DNA of 64,000 bases, from assembly GCF_019400745.1 (NCBI RefSeq), contig NZ_WJIB01000015.1:62001-126000 (forward strand), given 5' to 3'. This document shows positions 26,777 to 35,853 of the stretch, one piece after another (within the stretch, counting starts at the first letter, position 1; every line of letters begins with the position of its first letter). The translations under genes were made by a program, and so were the position numbers. The stretch comes from Cohnella sp. CFH 77786 (GTDB taxonomy: Bacteria; Bacillota; Bacilli; Paenibacillales; Paenibacillaceae). The notes under the pieces were generated by a model that worked only from the letters and a program-made list of their open reading frames with translations, was not told the DNA's origin and searched no databases.

Positions 26777-28249
26777 TTACCCCGAAGATTCCCGATGGGA
26801 CGCCTTCATCCGAAGACGGTTCCGAAGGCTCAGCACAAGCTCGCGCTTGAATGCGATAATCAATGCGGCGTATAGAATGAATCCCCAGGTCAATTGCCAA
26901 GCAACGGTAAACCATTCGGAGCCGGCGCCTCTCACGAGCCATCCCAGCGCGAATACCCCGGCCGCCATGACCGCGCTGTACAGAACGCCGGGCATAAAGC
27001 TGCGGGCATATTCCCCTGCGCACTTCGCCAGTACCTTGCGGACCGACTGGTAATAGTTCACGATCACGATCATGGCTTGTGCGGCCAAATACCCGAATGC
27101 AACGCCTGCGGCCCCGTGCAGCCATGCTCCGGCGAGCAAGCAGGGAGCAACGATGACCATGCACAAGACGGAATAATGGAACCTCGTATTGGCCCTGCCG
27201 ACGGCCAGCAACAGGCTCTCTGTCGGGATTAGAGAGGAACGGAGCAGGAACATGACCGCAAGAATTTGTACGAGAGGGACACTGGCCGTCCATTGTTCTC
27301 CGAACGCGAATGGCACCAGATAGGGAGCCGTTACCGCAAGTCCCAGATAGATGGGACCCGTCACGTAGCTGATCATTCCCGTAATCTGAAAGTACCCCTG
27401 ACGCAGCAGATCCGTTCTGTCCTGGATCTTCGCGAGCAGGGGGAACGAGACTTGCGAAACGAGCGGCCACAACTTCTGCATGGGCATGATTCCCAGTTGA
27501 TAAGCAAAAGTATAGTAACCGAGCCCTTCCGCACCGATCATTCTTCCGAGAATCAAGTAATCGATGTTGGAAGTGAGCATCTGGATGAGGTTCGATCCTG
27601 TCTGATAGGCGCCGAAGCTTACATAACCTTTCAAATCCCGAATCGAAAAATGCCTTCCGGGCTTCCATTGCCGCCAACCCGCTGCCGCCAAGGATAAGGA
27701 CTTGAACAAGGCGTTGGACAGATAAGCGCCGACAAGCGCATACACACCGTATCCGGCATAAGCGCCGGCCAGCGCGGCCGTAAATCCGATTGCAACGGCA
27801 GCAATATCCACTTTGGCCAAGTACTCGAACCGCAGTTCCTTCTGGAACAGCACTTGGAATTGCTGGCCGACGGCCGGAATGACGCATAGCAGAGCCATCC
27901 ATCGCATCGGTTCGAGAAGCCGAGGCTCTTGGTAATAAGCACAGACGAGCGGAGCGATCAGCCATACGATGGCACCGATGGCGGCTCCGACCGCCAAATT
28001 GAGAACGTACAGGCTGGATAGCTCGCTCTTGGTTACGTTCTGACGGTGGACGATGGCGCTTGATACCCCGAAATCGCTCATCGAAACGGCGATTCCCACG
28101 ACGACCATAATCATGCTGATGAGACCGTAGTCTTCGGGGGAGAGCAGGCGAGACACCGTCACCACCTGAGCCAGTTGGACGACGGTGGTGACAACGGTTG
28201 CCAAGCTCGACCATTTCACCGCGGTGACTCCTTTGACTCTTAAGGACAT
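26777..28249 (-). CDS. WzxC/TuaB-type polysaccharide flippase
   Basis: A 490-residue MOP-superfamily membrane protein with about 14 hydrophobic helices, starting MSLRVKGVTAVKWSSLATVV, the usual WzxC/TuaB opening. It flips undecaprenyl-linked repeat units across the membrane for the Wzy polymerase encoded in the same operon. GAGGGAA precedes ATG 28249. It is flanked on both sides by QueC-like genes. A second flippase, not closely similar, is at 44,884-46,218. Confidence 0.92.
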   Translation of the reverse strand: MSLRVKGVTAVKWSSLATVVTTVVQLAQVVTVSRLLSPEDYGLISMIMVVVGIAVSMSDFGVSSAIVHRQNVTKSELSSLYVLNLAVGAAIGAIVWLIAPLVCAYYQEPRLLEPMRWMALLCVIPAVGQQFQVLFQKELRFEYLAKVDIAAVAIGFTAALAGAYAGYGVYALVGAYLSNALFKSLSLAAAGWRQWKPGRHFSIRDLKGYVSFGAYQTGSNLIQMLTSNIDYLILGRMIGAEGLGYYTFAYQLGIMPMQKLWPLVSQVSFPLLAKIQDRTDLLRQGYFQITGMISYVTGPIYLGLAVTAPYLVPFAFGEQWTASVPLVQILAVMFLLRSSLIPTESLLLAVGRANTRFHYSVLCMVIVAPCLLAGAWLHGAAGVAFGYLAAQAMIVIVNYYQSVRKVLAKCAGEYARSFMPGVLYSAVMAAGVFALGWLVRGAGSEWFTVAWQLTWGFILYAALIIAFKRELVLSLRNRLRMKASHRESSG

Positions 28250-28280
28250 GAGCGTTCCCTCATTCGGATTCGATTCGCGC

Positions 28281-29552
28281 TTACATCGTTTTCTTCTTCA
28301 GGTACAGAAACAACGGATGGGGGATAAGATCGAGAAGCATTTTTTTGGCGCTCCGCTTTCGGTAATACGAGGACAGGTTTCGGCTCCGCAACCAAGCGAA
28401 GAAGGCCCGATCTTCCTCCCGAATCCGCGCGTCGTTCTCCATGCCCCGGGCCCTCACCTCGTTCCAGTATTCAACCCGGAGCTCGCTGGACGAAAGCCAT
28501 TTCGGAAGCTGCTGCCGGATATGCTCGACGGTTTCCGGCGTAACCGGGAACCCGGCGCGCCTTGGATCGATCCCTTCGGCAAGAAGCGCGGCGATGGTCC
28601 GCGAGCACTTCTCGCAGCGTCCGCAGTTGCCGTATTCCTTGTTGGACCAGCATACCCGGACCGTGAGATCCGAATCCCGGCTGCGGATGTAATCCGCAAT
28701 GAGACCCACTTTATCTTGGCGGGTCAGTTCTTCCCCTTCCAGTTGAACCTTCGTGCCCGTCCACCGGATCTGGTTGTTGATGAGCGTGTTGGAACCGTCG
28801 GGCACCGCTCTCGCGAGTTTTGGCGGCAATGCGGAGGGGACGTACAGATTCCCGATTCCCAGCATGTAAGCGAGCGGAGCGCATAAGCCGACCATGCCGA
28901 TTCCATGCTGCACCCCGGGCCACCAGCCGTGCGTAAACCGCCCGTAGGTGAAAGCGATCAGCTCCTCGTTCAGGAACGTGCGCATGCTGGACTTGAGGAA
29001 CAGACTCTCGATGCGATTAGACCGCCCGAATGCCTCGTTATGACGCTTCACCTCACGCCAGATGTGAGGTTGATGGAGGCCGATGTCTCCTCCCCAGATC
29101 GTAACGAAATACGGGTTTTCTTCCTTCCTTCGCAAGAAGGTTCCGAGCGAATCGACCCCCCCGCTGAAAAAAGCGGCAGACCGTACAGGATCGGCGGCAG
29201 GAGCATCATCCGTTACTTCCCGCACGTGAAGATCACCCGTAAATTTCAGCCTGGGGTACAACAGGGCGAACGATTCCTTCACCTTCCGCAGGCTTTCGTA
29301 GAATCTCCGATCCAATTGTCCGACATGGACATCGGCTCCCGCCACCCAAGCGACCGGCAGCAGATTGGAGAGCAAGGGGATCATGAGGATCCCGGCGGGC
29401 ACCTCCGATACGTCGCGGTCGTATTGCACGAAGAAAGGTTCACCCGAGAAAAACTGGCTTACCTTCGATCCATAGCGTACCGAATACCGAACGGTTCCGT
29501 CCCTCTCGGCCGTCACGTCCAGAACGTCGATTTGATTGTCCGTTTTGCCCAT
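28281..29552 (-). CDS. QueC-like PP-loop ATPase in EPS operon, copy 2
   Basis: A 423-residue paralogue of 25,462-26,754 (about half identical by eye, collinear). SGGVDS is at residues 130-135 and the cysteines at C301, C310, C313 and C316 keep the QueC zinc spacing, here with the typical CGRCEKC. The shared N-terminal domain contains FFSGEPFFVQYDRDVSEVPAG; both copies also share HGWWPGVQHGIGM-like and LPPKLA blocks downstream of the P-loop, probably the acceptor-binding surface. GGAGGGG precedes the ATG. Both copies keep all visible catalytic residues, which argues for two active enzymes with different substrates. Confidence 0.75.
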   Translation of the reverse strand: MGKTDNQIDVLDVTAERDGTVRYSVRYGSKVSQFFSGEPFFVQYDRDVSEVPAGILMIPLLSNLLPVAWVAGADVHVGQLDRRFYESLRKVKESFALLYPRLKFTGDLHVREVTDDAPAADPVRSAAFFSGGVDSLGTFLRRKEENPYFVTIWGGDIGLHQPHIWREVKRHNEAFGRSNRIESLFLKSSMRTFLNEELIAFTYGRFTHGWWPGVQHGIGMVGLCAPLAYMLGIGNLYVPSALPPKLARAVPDGSNTLINNQIRWTGTKVQLEGEELTRQDKVGLIADYIRSRDSDLTVRVCWSNKEYGNCGRCEKCSRTIAALLAEGIDPRRAGFPVTPETVEHIRQQLPKWLSSSELRVEYWNEVRARGMENDARIREEDRAFFAWLRSRNLSSYYRKRSAKKMLLDLIPHPLFLYLKKKTM

Positions 29553-29567
29553 TTCCGACCCCTCCTT

Positions 29568-30608
29568 TTACGCGTTAAACGCGGTCGCCTTGCTCCCGCC
29601 GCTTTTGCCCAATGCAAAAAACAAATAACGGTTTACGAAAAAGATCAAGGGAACCGCCATCGCGACCACGCCGCTTGTGTAGAGCAGCGCCCATAACGGC
29701 GTCCGGGTGTCCTGCAGCGGAATGTCGAGAAGGAAGACGACGACGGCTTTCGCGAAAGACAGCAAGATCAGGTGAACCGCCATGATCAGCAGCGTATTCT
29801 CCCCGAGGAAGCGCAGCGGCCTCAGGGAAGCGAGAGTCCGGGATACGAGGAGCCAACCGGCCAGTCCGGCGAAAGCAGCGATATAAAAATAGAAATAGTT
29901 TCCGTACTGATGGAGATTCATATCGACCCTCCCGTTGGCTCCGCCGGCAATATAACCGATGATGAGGAACGCTGCGGCAAGCGGGAGGCAGTACCGGGGC
30001 GCTTGCCATCTGCGGAAACGGAGGGCGTTCGATTTCGCTAGATAGCCGCATCCGTAGAACAGCATCGCGGTCAACGCGACGTCGAAGCCCCAGGGAAACC
30101 GGAACGGCAGGTACAAGCTGTCCAGATAGCCGATAACCGACAGCGCGACAAGAGCCAAGAACAGAACGCCCTGCCGTCGTACCCGTTTCGATAGAAGGTA
30201 AAAGCCGATTTCCACGAGAAAGAGGCAAGTGAGGAACCAGAGCGGGGTATCGAAGACCAGCCAGTGATCGACGCCGTTGGAATAAAGGATGCCCGCGAGC
30301 GGCTTCAGCAACGGAATATCAAGCTCGGCGTCGTTTCCGAACTTCCTCCCGATGACCGCCCAGTAAGCGTAGGTCGCGAAGGCGAAGACGAAGTAGGGAA
30401 TCAGCAGGGATTTCGCCTTTTTGCGGACGTAGCTTCCGAATCCGTATTTGCCGGCGGTGAACAAGTATCCGGACAGGAAGAAGAAGAGCGGCATATGGAA
30501 CGAGAAAATATAGTTGGTAACCGTGGACGAAGTAGAACCCGTATGCCCGGCGACGACCAGGATGATCCCGATTCCTTTGGCGGCGTCAAGCCAATCGATG
30601 CGCTTCAC
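29568..30608 (-). CDS. Acyltransferase-3 family membrane O-acyltransferase
   Basis: A 346-residue multi-span protein starting VKRIDWLDAAKGIGIILVVAGHT, with the conserved His of the family, and FSFHMPLFFFLSGYLF. Such proteins acetylate or otherwise acylate polysaccharide repeat units using a donor from the cytosol. The start is GTG 30608 because of the very strong GGGAGGGG site 6 bases before it; the gene overlaps the stop of the Wzy gene by 23 bases. Confidence 0.88.
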   Translation of the reverse strand: MKRIDWLDAAKGIGIILVVAGHTGSTSSTVTNYIFSFHMPLFFFLSGYLFTAGKYGFGSYVRKKAKSLLIPYFVFAFATYAYWAVIGRKFGNDAELDIPLLKPLAGILYSNGVDHWLVFDTPLWFLTCLFLVEIGFYLLSKRVRRQGVLFLALVALSVIGYLDSLYLPFRFPWGFDVALTAMLFYGCGYLAKSNALRFRRWQAPRYCLPLAAAFLIIGYIAGGANGRVDMNLHQYGNYFYFYIAAFAGLAGWLLVSRTLASLRPLRFLGENTLLIMAVHLILLSFAKAVVVFLLDIPLQDTRTPLWALLYTSGVVAMAVPLIFFVNRYLFFALGKSGGSKATAFNA

Positions 30609-31884
30609 GGATTTCCCCCCCCTCCCATCGCGGTTGAGGCGATTTGCTCTCCTGATAGGATTGATACAAATAACGGAGGAAGACATAGAGAAGCGGATAA
30701 AACATCCGGTTGTCGAACAAATAATGGACCCGGTACACTTCCAGCAAAGAGAAGACGACGGACGGAAAAATCATCATCCAGCCGACCTGGTGCTGCCTGA
30801 TTCCTTTATAGGCCATCCCGATGAACCACCCGTACAGCACCGCGTATACAACGTACAGATAGCCGGAATCGGCGAACAGCTCCCCGAAATAGCCCATATT
30901 CGTATAATCGGGTGCGGAGTAGGGGCTGCTTTTCACGTTGAGATAGGCCTGTTTCGCCGCATCCAGATGAAGGAACGCACGCAAAGTCGATTCCGGTATG
31001 AAATTGTACAACAGGTTAATCCACCCATTGAACATCAACGTCGGAAATCCGACCGATCGCTCCGCCAAATCCGGCATCGCCATGGAATGGTTGATGCTGG
31101 AGCTGATATAGTCGAGAAACCTTCCCAGCCCGTACGAGTACACGCCTTCCTTCGCAAAACCGGTTTGGGAATAGAATTGGTAACTTCGGAGCCCTTCCGC
31201 GGCGGAGAAGAACAGGACGACCGCGGCTAAGCTTGCGATCAGCTTAGGCAAAGTGACCCGAACGCTCCCGAACAGAATGGCGATGACGGCAATGGGAAGC
31301 ACCACTTCCAGCAACGCGATCCGTTCCGAGAAAAACAGGCCCCTGAGGACCCCGGGGAACAGAATGAGCGCCCACATCCAAAAGCTTCCTTTCCTCTTCA
31401 GCCCGAAGACGTGGATGGCATACAGGGAGGAGGCGAGGAGACCGAGCTGCGTTAACGTGGTGACGCCGGATATGCCGGTGACGTTGACGACCTGCTGTTT
31501 AAACGCCAAGAAATCCTGCCGGACCACCAGCATTTGGATCAATGGACCGATCCCTTCCTTCAAGACGATCCGGACGATCCACAGCAATTGGGCCGCCCCC
31601 GCGATGACGGCAAGGATAAAAGCTTCCCTGCGGAGGGCGTCCCCCCCGGCGTACTTCTGCCTGAACCGCTCGAGCGGCGATCCGGCCGGCTTCGATAAGC
31701 TCGTCTTCTCGGTGAGGAAGCAGCAGGCGAGAATGATCAAATAGAAGAACAAATAATTCGCGAAGCCGTTAACGGACCAATACTTCTGGTAGGAGAACAT
31801 CGGTGGGTAGAGAAACCAGATGAGCGTGCTAGAAGTAACGACCAGCAACAACAGCAGCCTCGGGTGCAGGATCGCCATGTTCAT
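30586..31884 (-). CDS. Wzy-type polysaccharide repeat-unit polymerase
   Basis: A 432-residue integral membrane protein with about 10-12 hydrophobic helices and a large external loop in the C-terminal half (about residues 260-335), the layout of O-antigen/EPS polymerases that join repeat units on the outer face of the membrane. Sequence signatures in this family are weak; the call rests on topology and on context with Wzz, Wzx and glycosyltransferases. ATG 31884 has GGAG 9 bases upstream and overlaps the previous gene by 56 bases. No other Wzy candidate is in the window. Confidence 0.78.
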   Translation of the reverse strand: MNMAILHPRLLLLLVVTSSTLIWFLYPPMFSYQKYWSVNGFANYLFFYLIILACCFLTEKTSLSKPAGSPLERFRQKYAGGDALRREAFILAVIAGAAQLLWIVRIVLKEGIGPLIQMLVVRQDFLAFKQQVVNVTGISGVTTLTQLGLLASSLYAIHVFGLKRKGSFWMWALILFPGVLRGLFFSERIALLEVVLPIAVIAILFGSVRVTLPKLIASLAAVVLFFSAAEGLRSYQFYSQTGFAKEGVYSYGLGRFLDYISSSINHSMAMPDLAERSVGFPTLMFNGWINLLYNFIPESTLRAFLHLDAAKQAYLNVKSSPYSAPDYTNMGYFGELFADSGYLYVVYAVLYGWFIGMAYKGIRQHQVGWMMIFPSVVFSLLEVYRVHYLFDNRMFYPLLYVFLRYLYQSYQESKSPQPRWEGGEIREAHRLA

Positions 31885-33025
31885 GTGAACCATCTCCGCC
31901 GTTCATGGTAAAATGCAAGATCTGTTCGTCAATGTGCCTCCGCAAGCGATCCCGGAACGCATCCGCCGAGAACAGCCCGGCTTGCGCGCTGCAGTTCCGG
32001 TGCGCAATCCGGTGCTCGTTCCGCTCGAAATCCAGCACGGCCTGAACGAGAGAGGGGACGGTCTGCTCCCGGAAGAACACCCCGGTCGGATTCGCCTGCT
32101 CCAGCCCCCGCACGGTTTCCAAAGCACCGCCTTTGCCGTAGGCGATAACGGGGGTGCCGCAAGACTGGGCTTCCACCGGAGCGATCCCGAAGTCTTCCTC
32201 CGCCGCGAAGATGAATGCCCGTGCCTCCTGCATGTACTTCCGAAGCGCATCGCCGGGCTGATAACCGAGCAGCTTGACGTTGGATTTGGCTTTCGCTTTC
32301 ACCTTGGCGTACTCGGGCCCGTCTCCGATGACGATTAATTTCTTGTCGGGCATTTCTCCGAAAGCTTCCACGATCATGTCGATTTTCTTGTAAGGAACCA
32401 TCCGGGATGCCGTCAGGTAGTAATCTTCCTTGCTCTCGCATAGTCCGAATCTGTCGACGTATACGGGCGGATAGATCACGGTCGATTCGCGCCGGTATAC
32501 TTTGCGGATCCGCCGGGAGATATATTCGGAGTTGGCGACGAAGGAATCGACGCCATGGGCCGTCCTCGCATCCCATAGCCGCATCCGATGCAGCATCCAT
32601 TTGGCGACGGTGCCCTTCAATCCCCGGTCGAGTCCGCTTTCCCTCAGATATTGATGCTGCAAATCCCAGGCGTAGCGGATCGGCGAATGGACGTAGGAGA
32701 TATGCAGCTGGTCCGGACCGGTGATCACCCCTTTGGCGACCGCGTAGGAGCTGGAAATGACGAGATCGTAACCGGAAAGATCGAATTGTTCGACGGCCAG
32801 CGGCATGAGCCCTAGATAATGGCGAAACTTCTTCCTCGCGAAAGGCAGCCCCTGGATAAACGAAGTATGGACTCGCTTGCCCCGGATGAAGCTTCTCTGG
32901 TCGTCGGGCAGAAAATCCACGAGACTGTACAGATCCGCCTCCGGATACAGCTCGAGCAGCTGCTCCAACACTTTCTCCGCGCCGGCGTAGACGACCAGCC
33001 AATCATGGATGATGGCCACCTTCAT
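31829..33025 (-). CDS. GT4 glycosyltransferase
   Basis: A 398-residue GT-B transferase: MKVAIIHDWLVVYAGAEKVL, HSPIRYAWD, YLTASRMVPYKKIDMIVEAF and EEDFGIAPVEAQSCGTPVIA (the EX7E-like donor motif). It resembles mannosyl- or rhamnosyltransferases of EPS clusters. ATG 33025 overlaps the upstream stop (ATGA) and has GGAGG 9 bases before it. Confidence 0.9.
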   Translation of the reverse strand: MKVAIIHDWLVVYAGAEKVLEQLLELYPEADLYSLVDFLPDDQRSFIRGKRVHTSFIQGLPFARKKFRHYLGLMPLAVEQFDLSGYDLVISSSYAVAKGVITGPDQLHISYVHSPIRYAWDLQHQYLRESGLDRGLKGTVAKWMLHRMRLWDARTAHGVDSFVANSEYISRRIRKVYRRESTVIYPPVYVDRFGLCESKEDYYLTASRMVPYKKIDMIVEAFGEMPDKKLIVIGDGPEYAKVKAKAKSNVKLLGYQPGDALRKYMQEARAFIFAAEEDFGIAPVEAQSCGTPVIAYGKGGALETVRGLEQANPTGVFFREQTVPSLVQAVLDFERNEHRIAHRNCSAQAGLFSADAFRDRLRRHIDEQILHFTMNGGDGSHEHGDPAPEAAVVAGRYF

Positions 33026-34110
33026 GCTCGAACCGCCTCCTTCACCACTTCCAAGGTTTGTCTGGCGCAGGAGCCCCAGCTGAACCGGGCGGCCTGCCGC
33101 AAACCCGATCGGCTCAGCCGTTCGCGGGTCCGGTCGTCGTTCATGACGGTGTCGATCTGCCTGGCGATATCCTCGGGACTCCTCGGATCGCAGTACAGGG
33201 TCGCATCGCCGCAAACCTCGGGCAGCGACGCGGCAGCGGATACGACGACCGGCGCGCCGCAAGTCATCGCCTCCAGCGGCGGCAAGCCGAATCCCTCGTA
33301 CAGGGAGGGAAATACGAAGCAGGAGGCCCCTTCGTATAAAGCTTTGAGCTCGCCGTCCGTCACGTAGCCGATCAACTTGATCCTGTCGGAATGCGGCAGC
33401 TCGGCGCGGCCGAACACTTTGGCGTTCGCTCCGCCCGCAATGACGATTTCATAATCGACGTCGTTCAGATACTCGATCGAACGAACGATATTCGCAAAGT
33501 TTTTGCTCGGATTATGGCTGCTGACCGCGAGGAGGTACCTTTTGGGCTCGATCCCGTGTTTGGCATATACGCCGTAATCCGGCTGCAATTCCCGCATATG
33601 CTCGTTTCCGAGCGCCACAACCCGGATTTTGTCCTCGGGAATGCGGCAATGGGAGATGAGCTGGGACTTCGAGAAATCGGAAACCGTAACGATTTTGCGA
33701 GCCATAACGCCGAGTCCTCGCTGAATGATTTTGTAGGCATAGCGGAAGGAAACCGAAAAGGAGGACGGAAACTCGAAAACGGCCGCATCATGGATCGTCG
33801 CGATTTGCTTGCGTTTGAGCAAGGGTCCGGTATTGCACAAATTGATCAGCCAACCGTCCTTTGCGTACCAAGGAAGGATCACCTGCTCCCATAAGTGTCC
33901 GGTTAGCCGCCCGGCCTGCCTCGTCCGGATTCGCTTCAGCCCCAGGTCGTGAATGGCGCCGGGAGGTACCAGCAGCGTGAACCGGTCGTTGCCGGCATCC
34001 ATCTCGCCCGCTTCCAGAAGCGCGTCCCAATGCTTGACGAGCTCGATGGCGTAACGCTGCACGCCGGTTATTGCTTGGGTAAGAAAACGGCCGTTAATGT
34101 AGAGATTCAT
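33022..34110 (-). CDS. GT4 glycosyltransferase (WbdB/mannosyltransferase-like)
   Basis: A 362-residue transferase: MNLYINGRFLTQAITGVQRYA at the N-terminus, LLAVSSHNPSKNFANIVRSI in the donor domain and PSLYEGFGLPPLEAMTCGAP as the C-terminal nucleotide-sugar motif. Overlaps both neighbours by 4 bases, so translation is coupled through the glycosyltransferase block. Confidence 0.9.
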   Translation of the reverse strand: MNLYINGRFLTQAITGVQRYAIELVKHWDALLEAGEMDAGNDRFTLLVPPGAIHDLGLKRIRTRQAGRLTGHLWEQVILPWYAKDGWLINLCNTGPLLKRKQIATIHDAAVFEFPSSFSVSFRYAYKIIQRGLGVMARKIVTVSDFSKSQLISHCRIPEDKIRVVALGNEHMRELQPDYGVYAKHGIEPKRYLLAVSSHNPSKNFANIVRSIEYLNDVDYEIVIAGGANAKVFGRAELPHSDRIKLIGYVTDGELKALYEGASCFVFPSLYEGFGLPPLEAMTCGAPVVVSAAASLPEVCGDATLYCDPRSPEDIARQIDTVMNDDRTRERLSRSGLRQAARFSWGSCARQTLEVVKEAVRA

Positions 34111-34937
34111 AACATCCCCCGCAGCCGGCCCTTGAACGAATTCCAGTAGTACATGGATTTCGGGAACTGGAAGGCGGTCCAGAACAGCATCATGCCGAGA
34201 AACGGCTTGAGCAGGGCGCCGATCTTGAAACGGGCCGTGTATTGGTGTTTGGTCACGACTTTGCCGAACCCGCAGCCGTACCGGTATGCGCGGCGAATGA
34301 TTTGGGGGGTGAATTGCTTCAGCGGATTCGGATGCCTGACGGTCAGATCGGGATAGTAATAGACCGAAAATTGGTTCAGCGCTCTGAGAAGATAATCCGT
34401 TTCTTCCCCGGAGTGGTAGATCGTACCCGCGCCGACGCCGATTTCTTCGTCGAAGCCGCCGATCGCGTCCGCCGCCTCCTTCTTCAGGAAGATCGTGAAA
34501 GAAACCGCGCGTCTCCAAACGTTGATTTTGTCGACGTAGCCTTCGACCGTATCGAATTTGCCGACGGCATCGTTACCGCACGCGTCGATCGACCGCCCGG
34601 TAATGATCAGCGCCTTCGGATTGCGATCGAACAGGAGAACCGCTCTGCCCAGCAAGTCCGGTTCATACCAGCAATCGTCGTCGGGAAACGAGACGATGTC
34701 GCCCGTGACGTGCTGCAAGCCGACGTTCCTGGCCCTGGACAACCCTCTGGGCGACCTCAATCGAAGGATATCGAATTTCGCCCGGCAGCGTTCGATTATC
34801 GGTACCAAGCGGTCGTCCTCGTTCTGATCGACGATGATGAGCTCGAAGTTCCGGTAGGTTTGCAGATCGAGCTTCTCCAAAAAATTCTCCACCTCAGCCA
34901 GGCGGTCCACCGTTGCCAAGATCAGAGACACTTTCAC
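34107..34937 (-). CDS. GT2 glycosyltransferase
   Basis: A 276-residue GT-A transferase: VKVSLILATVDRLAEVENFL, IIVDQNEDD, RGLSRARNVGL and FPDDDCWYEPD (metal-binding DxD). The C-terminus has a membrane-associated hydrophobic stretch. The start is GTG 34937 (GGAGG, 7 bases) and overlaps the previous gene by 44 bases. Confidence 0.88.
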   Translation of the reverse strand: MKVSLILATVDRLAEVENFLEKLDLQTYRNFELIIVDQNEDDRLVPIIERCRAKFDILRLRSPRGLSRARNVGLQHVTGDIVSFPDDDCWYEPDLLGRAVLLFDRNPKALIITGRSIDACGNDAVGKFDTVEGYVDKINVWRRAVSFTIFLKKEAADAIGGFDEEIGVGAGTIYHSGEETDYLLRALNQFSVYYYPDLTVRHPNPLKQFTPQIIRRAYRYGCGFGKVVTKHQYTARFKIGALLKPFLGMMLFWTAFQFPKSMYYWNSFKGRLRGML

Positions 34938-35853
34938 GGGACAACCTCCTCCAATCATCCGCAAGAACGAAACGTATCGCCTTCCAGTAGGAAGCCGCTT
35001 TATGGCGCCATGGTTTGCGTATCCATGCCCTCCCGCACAAGCCGAGGGAAGTCCACAGATGGGCGGCACGCCTCCATCTTCCCGCCTGCTGCAGCTTTAA
35101 CAGATAGTAGTGGTTAACCACTTCCGTATAGGCGACCTGCTCTTCCTTGTCTCTGGAGGCGTGAGACTGATGATGCCTGACCTTGAGGTTAGGATCGATC
35201 CATAGTCTGCCGCTCCGAAGGGCCCAAGCGGACAGGTACAGATCCTCTCCCAAGCTGTAGCCGGACAGCCACGCTACCGGTTCGAGTCCGAGCAGCGCGC
35301 TCTTGCGGAAAGACATGTTGCATCCGAATAAATATTCCGTCGGGAACGGCTCTTTCATGGAAGCCCATTTGGTCATCGAGCCGCCATACCCGCTGGCCGA
35401 CAATTTCCCGGGCTTTCCCGAATCGTACAGGAAAATCCTCGTGAACCAATCCCATTTCCAGTTGCCGCGGATGGAAGGATCGATGCCGCCGATTCCGGCA
35501 ATGTCCGGAAACCGGCCATACCAAGCGGCAAGACGGGCCAGGTAGCCTTCCTCCAGCTCCGCATCGTCGTCCAGGAACAGGATGACGTCATGGACCGCCC
35601 TTTCCGCGGCGGCAATCCTGGATAGCAGCAGACCGGGATGCCGTTTGCGGTAATAGGCAAAAGCAATGCCGCAAGAATCGAGCAGCTGCCGAAGGGTGCA
35701 CCGGACGGATGACGGCATTTCTCCGTCGTCCACGATGAGGACCTCGCATGGGAAATCCGGGGATTCCTTGGCAATCGAGGTTATGCAGCGTACCAGATCT
35801 TCATGACGATTCCGCGTACAAACCGCCACGGTCATTCCCCGCGGAAGATTCAC
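34894..35853 (-). CDS. GT2 glycosyltransferase
   Basis: A 319-residue GT-A transferase: TVAVCTRNRHEDLVRCI, VLIVDDGEMP and VILFLDDDAELEEGYL (DxD). GCNMSFRKSALLGL and GYSLGEDLYLSAWA form the acceptor side. GTG 35853 is taken as the start; the ATG six codons later is an alternative. It overlaps the upstream pyruvyltransferase by 53 bases. Confidence 0.88.
   Translation of the reverse strand: MNLPRGMTVAVCTRNRHEDLVRCITSIAKESPDFPCEVLIVDDGEMPSSVRCTLRQLLDSCGIAFAYYRKRHPGLLLSRIAAAERAVHDVILFLDDDAELEEGYLARLAAWYGRFPDIAGIGGIDPSIRGNWKWDWFTRIFLYDSGKPGKLSASGYGGSMTKWASMKEPFPTEYLFGCNMSFRKSALLGLEPVAWLSGYSLGEDLYLSAWALRSGRLWIDPNLKVRHHQSHASRDKEEQVAYTEVVNHYYLLKLQQAGRWRRAAHLWTSLGLCGRAWIRKPWRHKAASYWKAIRFVLADDWRRLSRESVSDLGNGGPPG

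Noticed and set aside
25462-29552. A Qat- or CBASS-type defence system based on the QueC-like proteins
   Set aside because: No QatA, QatB, QatD, cyclase or effector genes adjoin; the genes lie inside a continuous EPS operon with flippase and polymerase.
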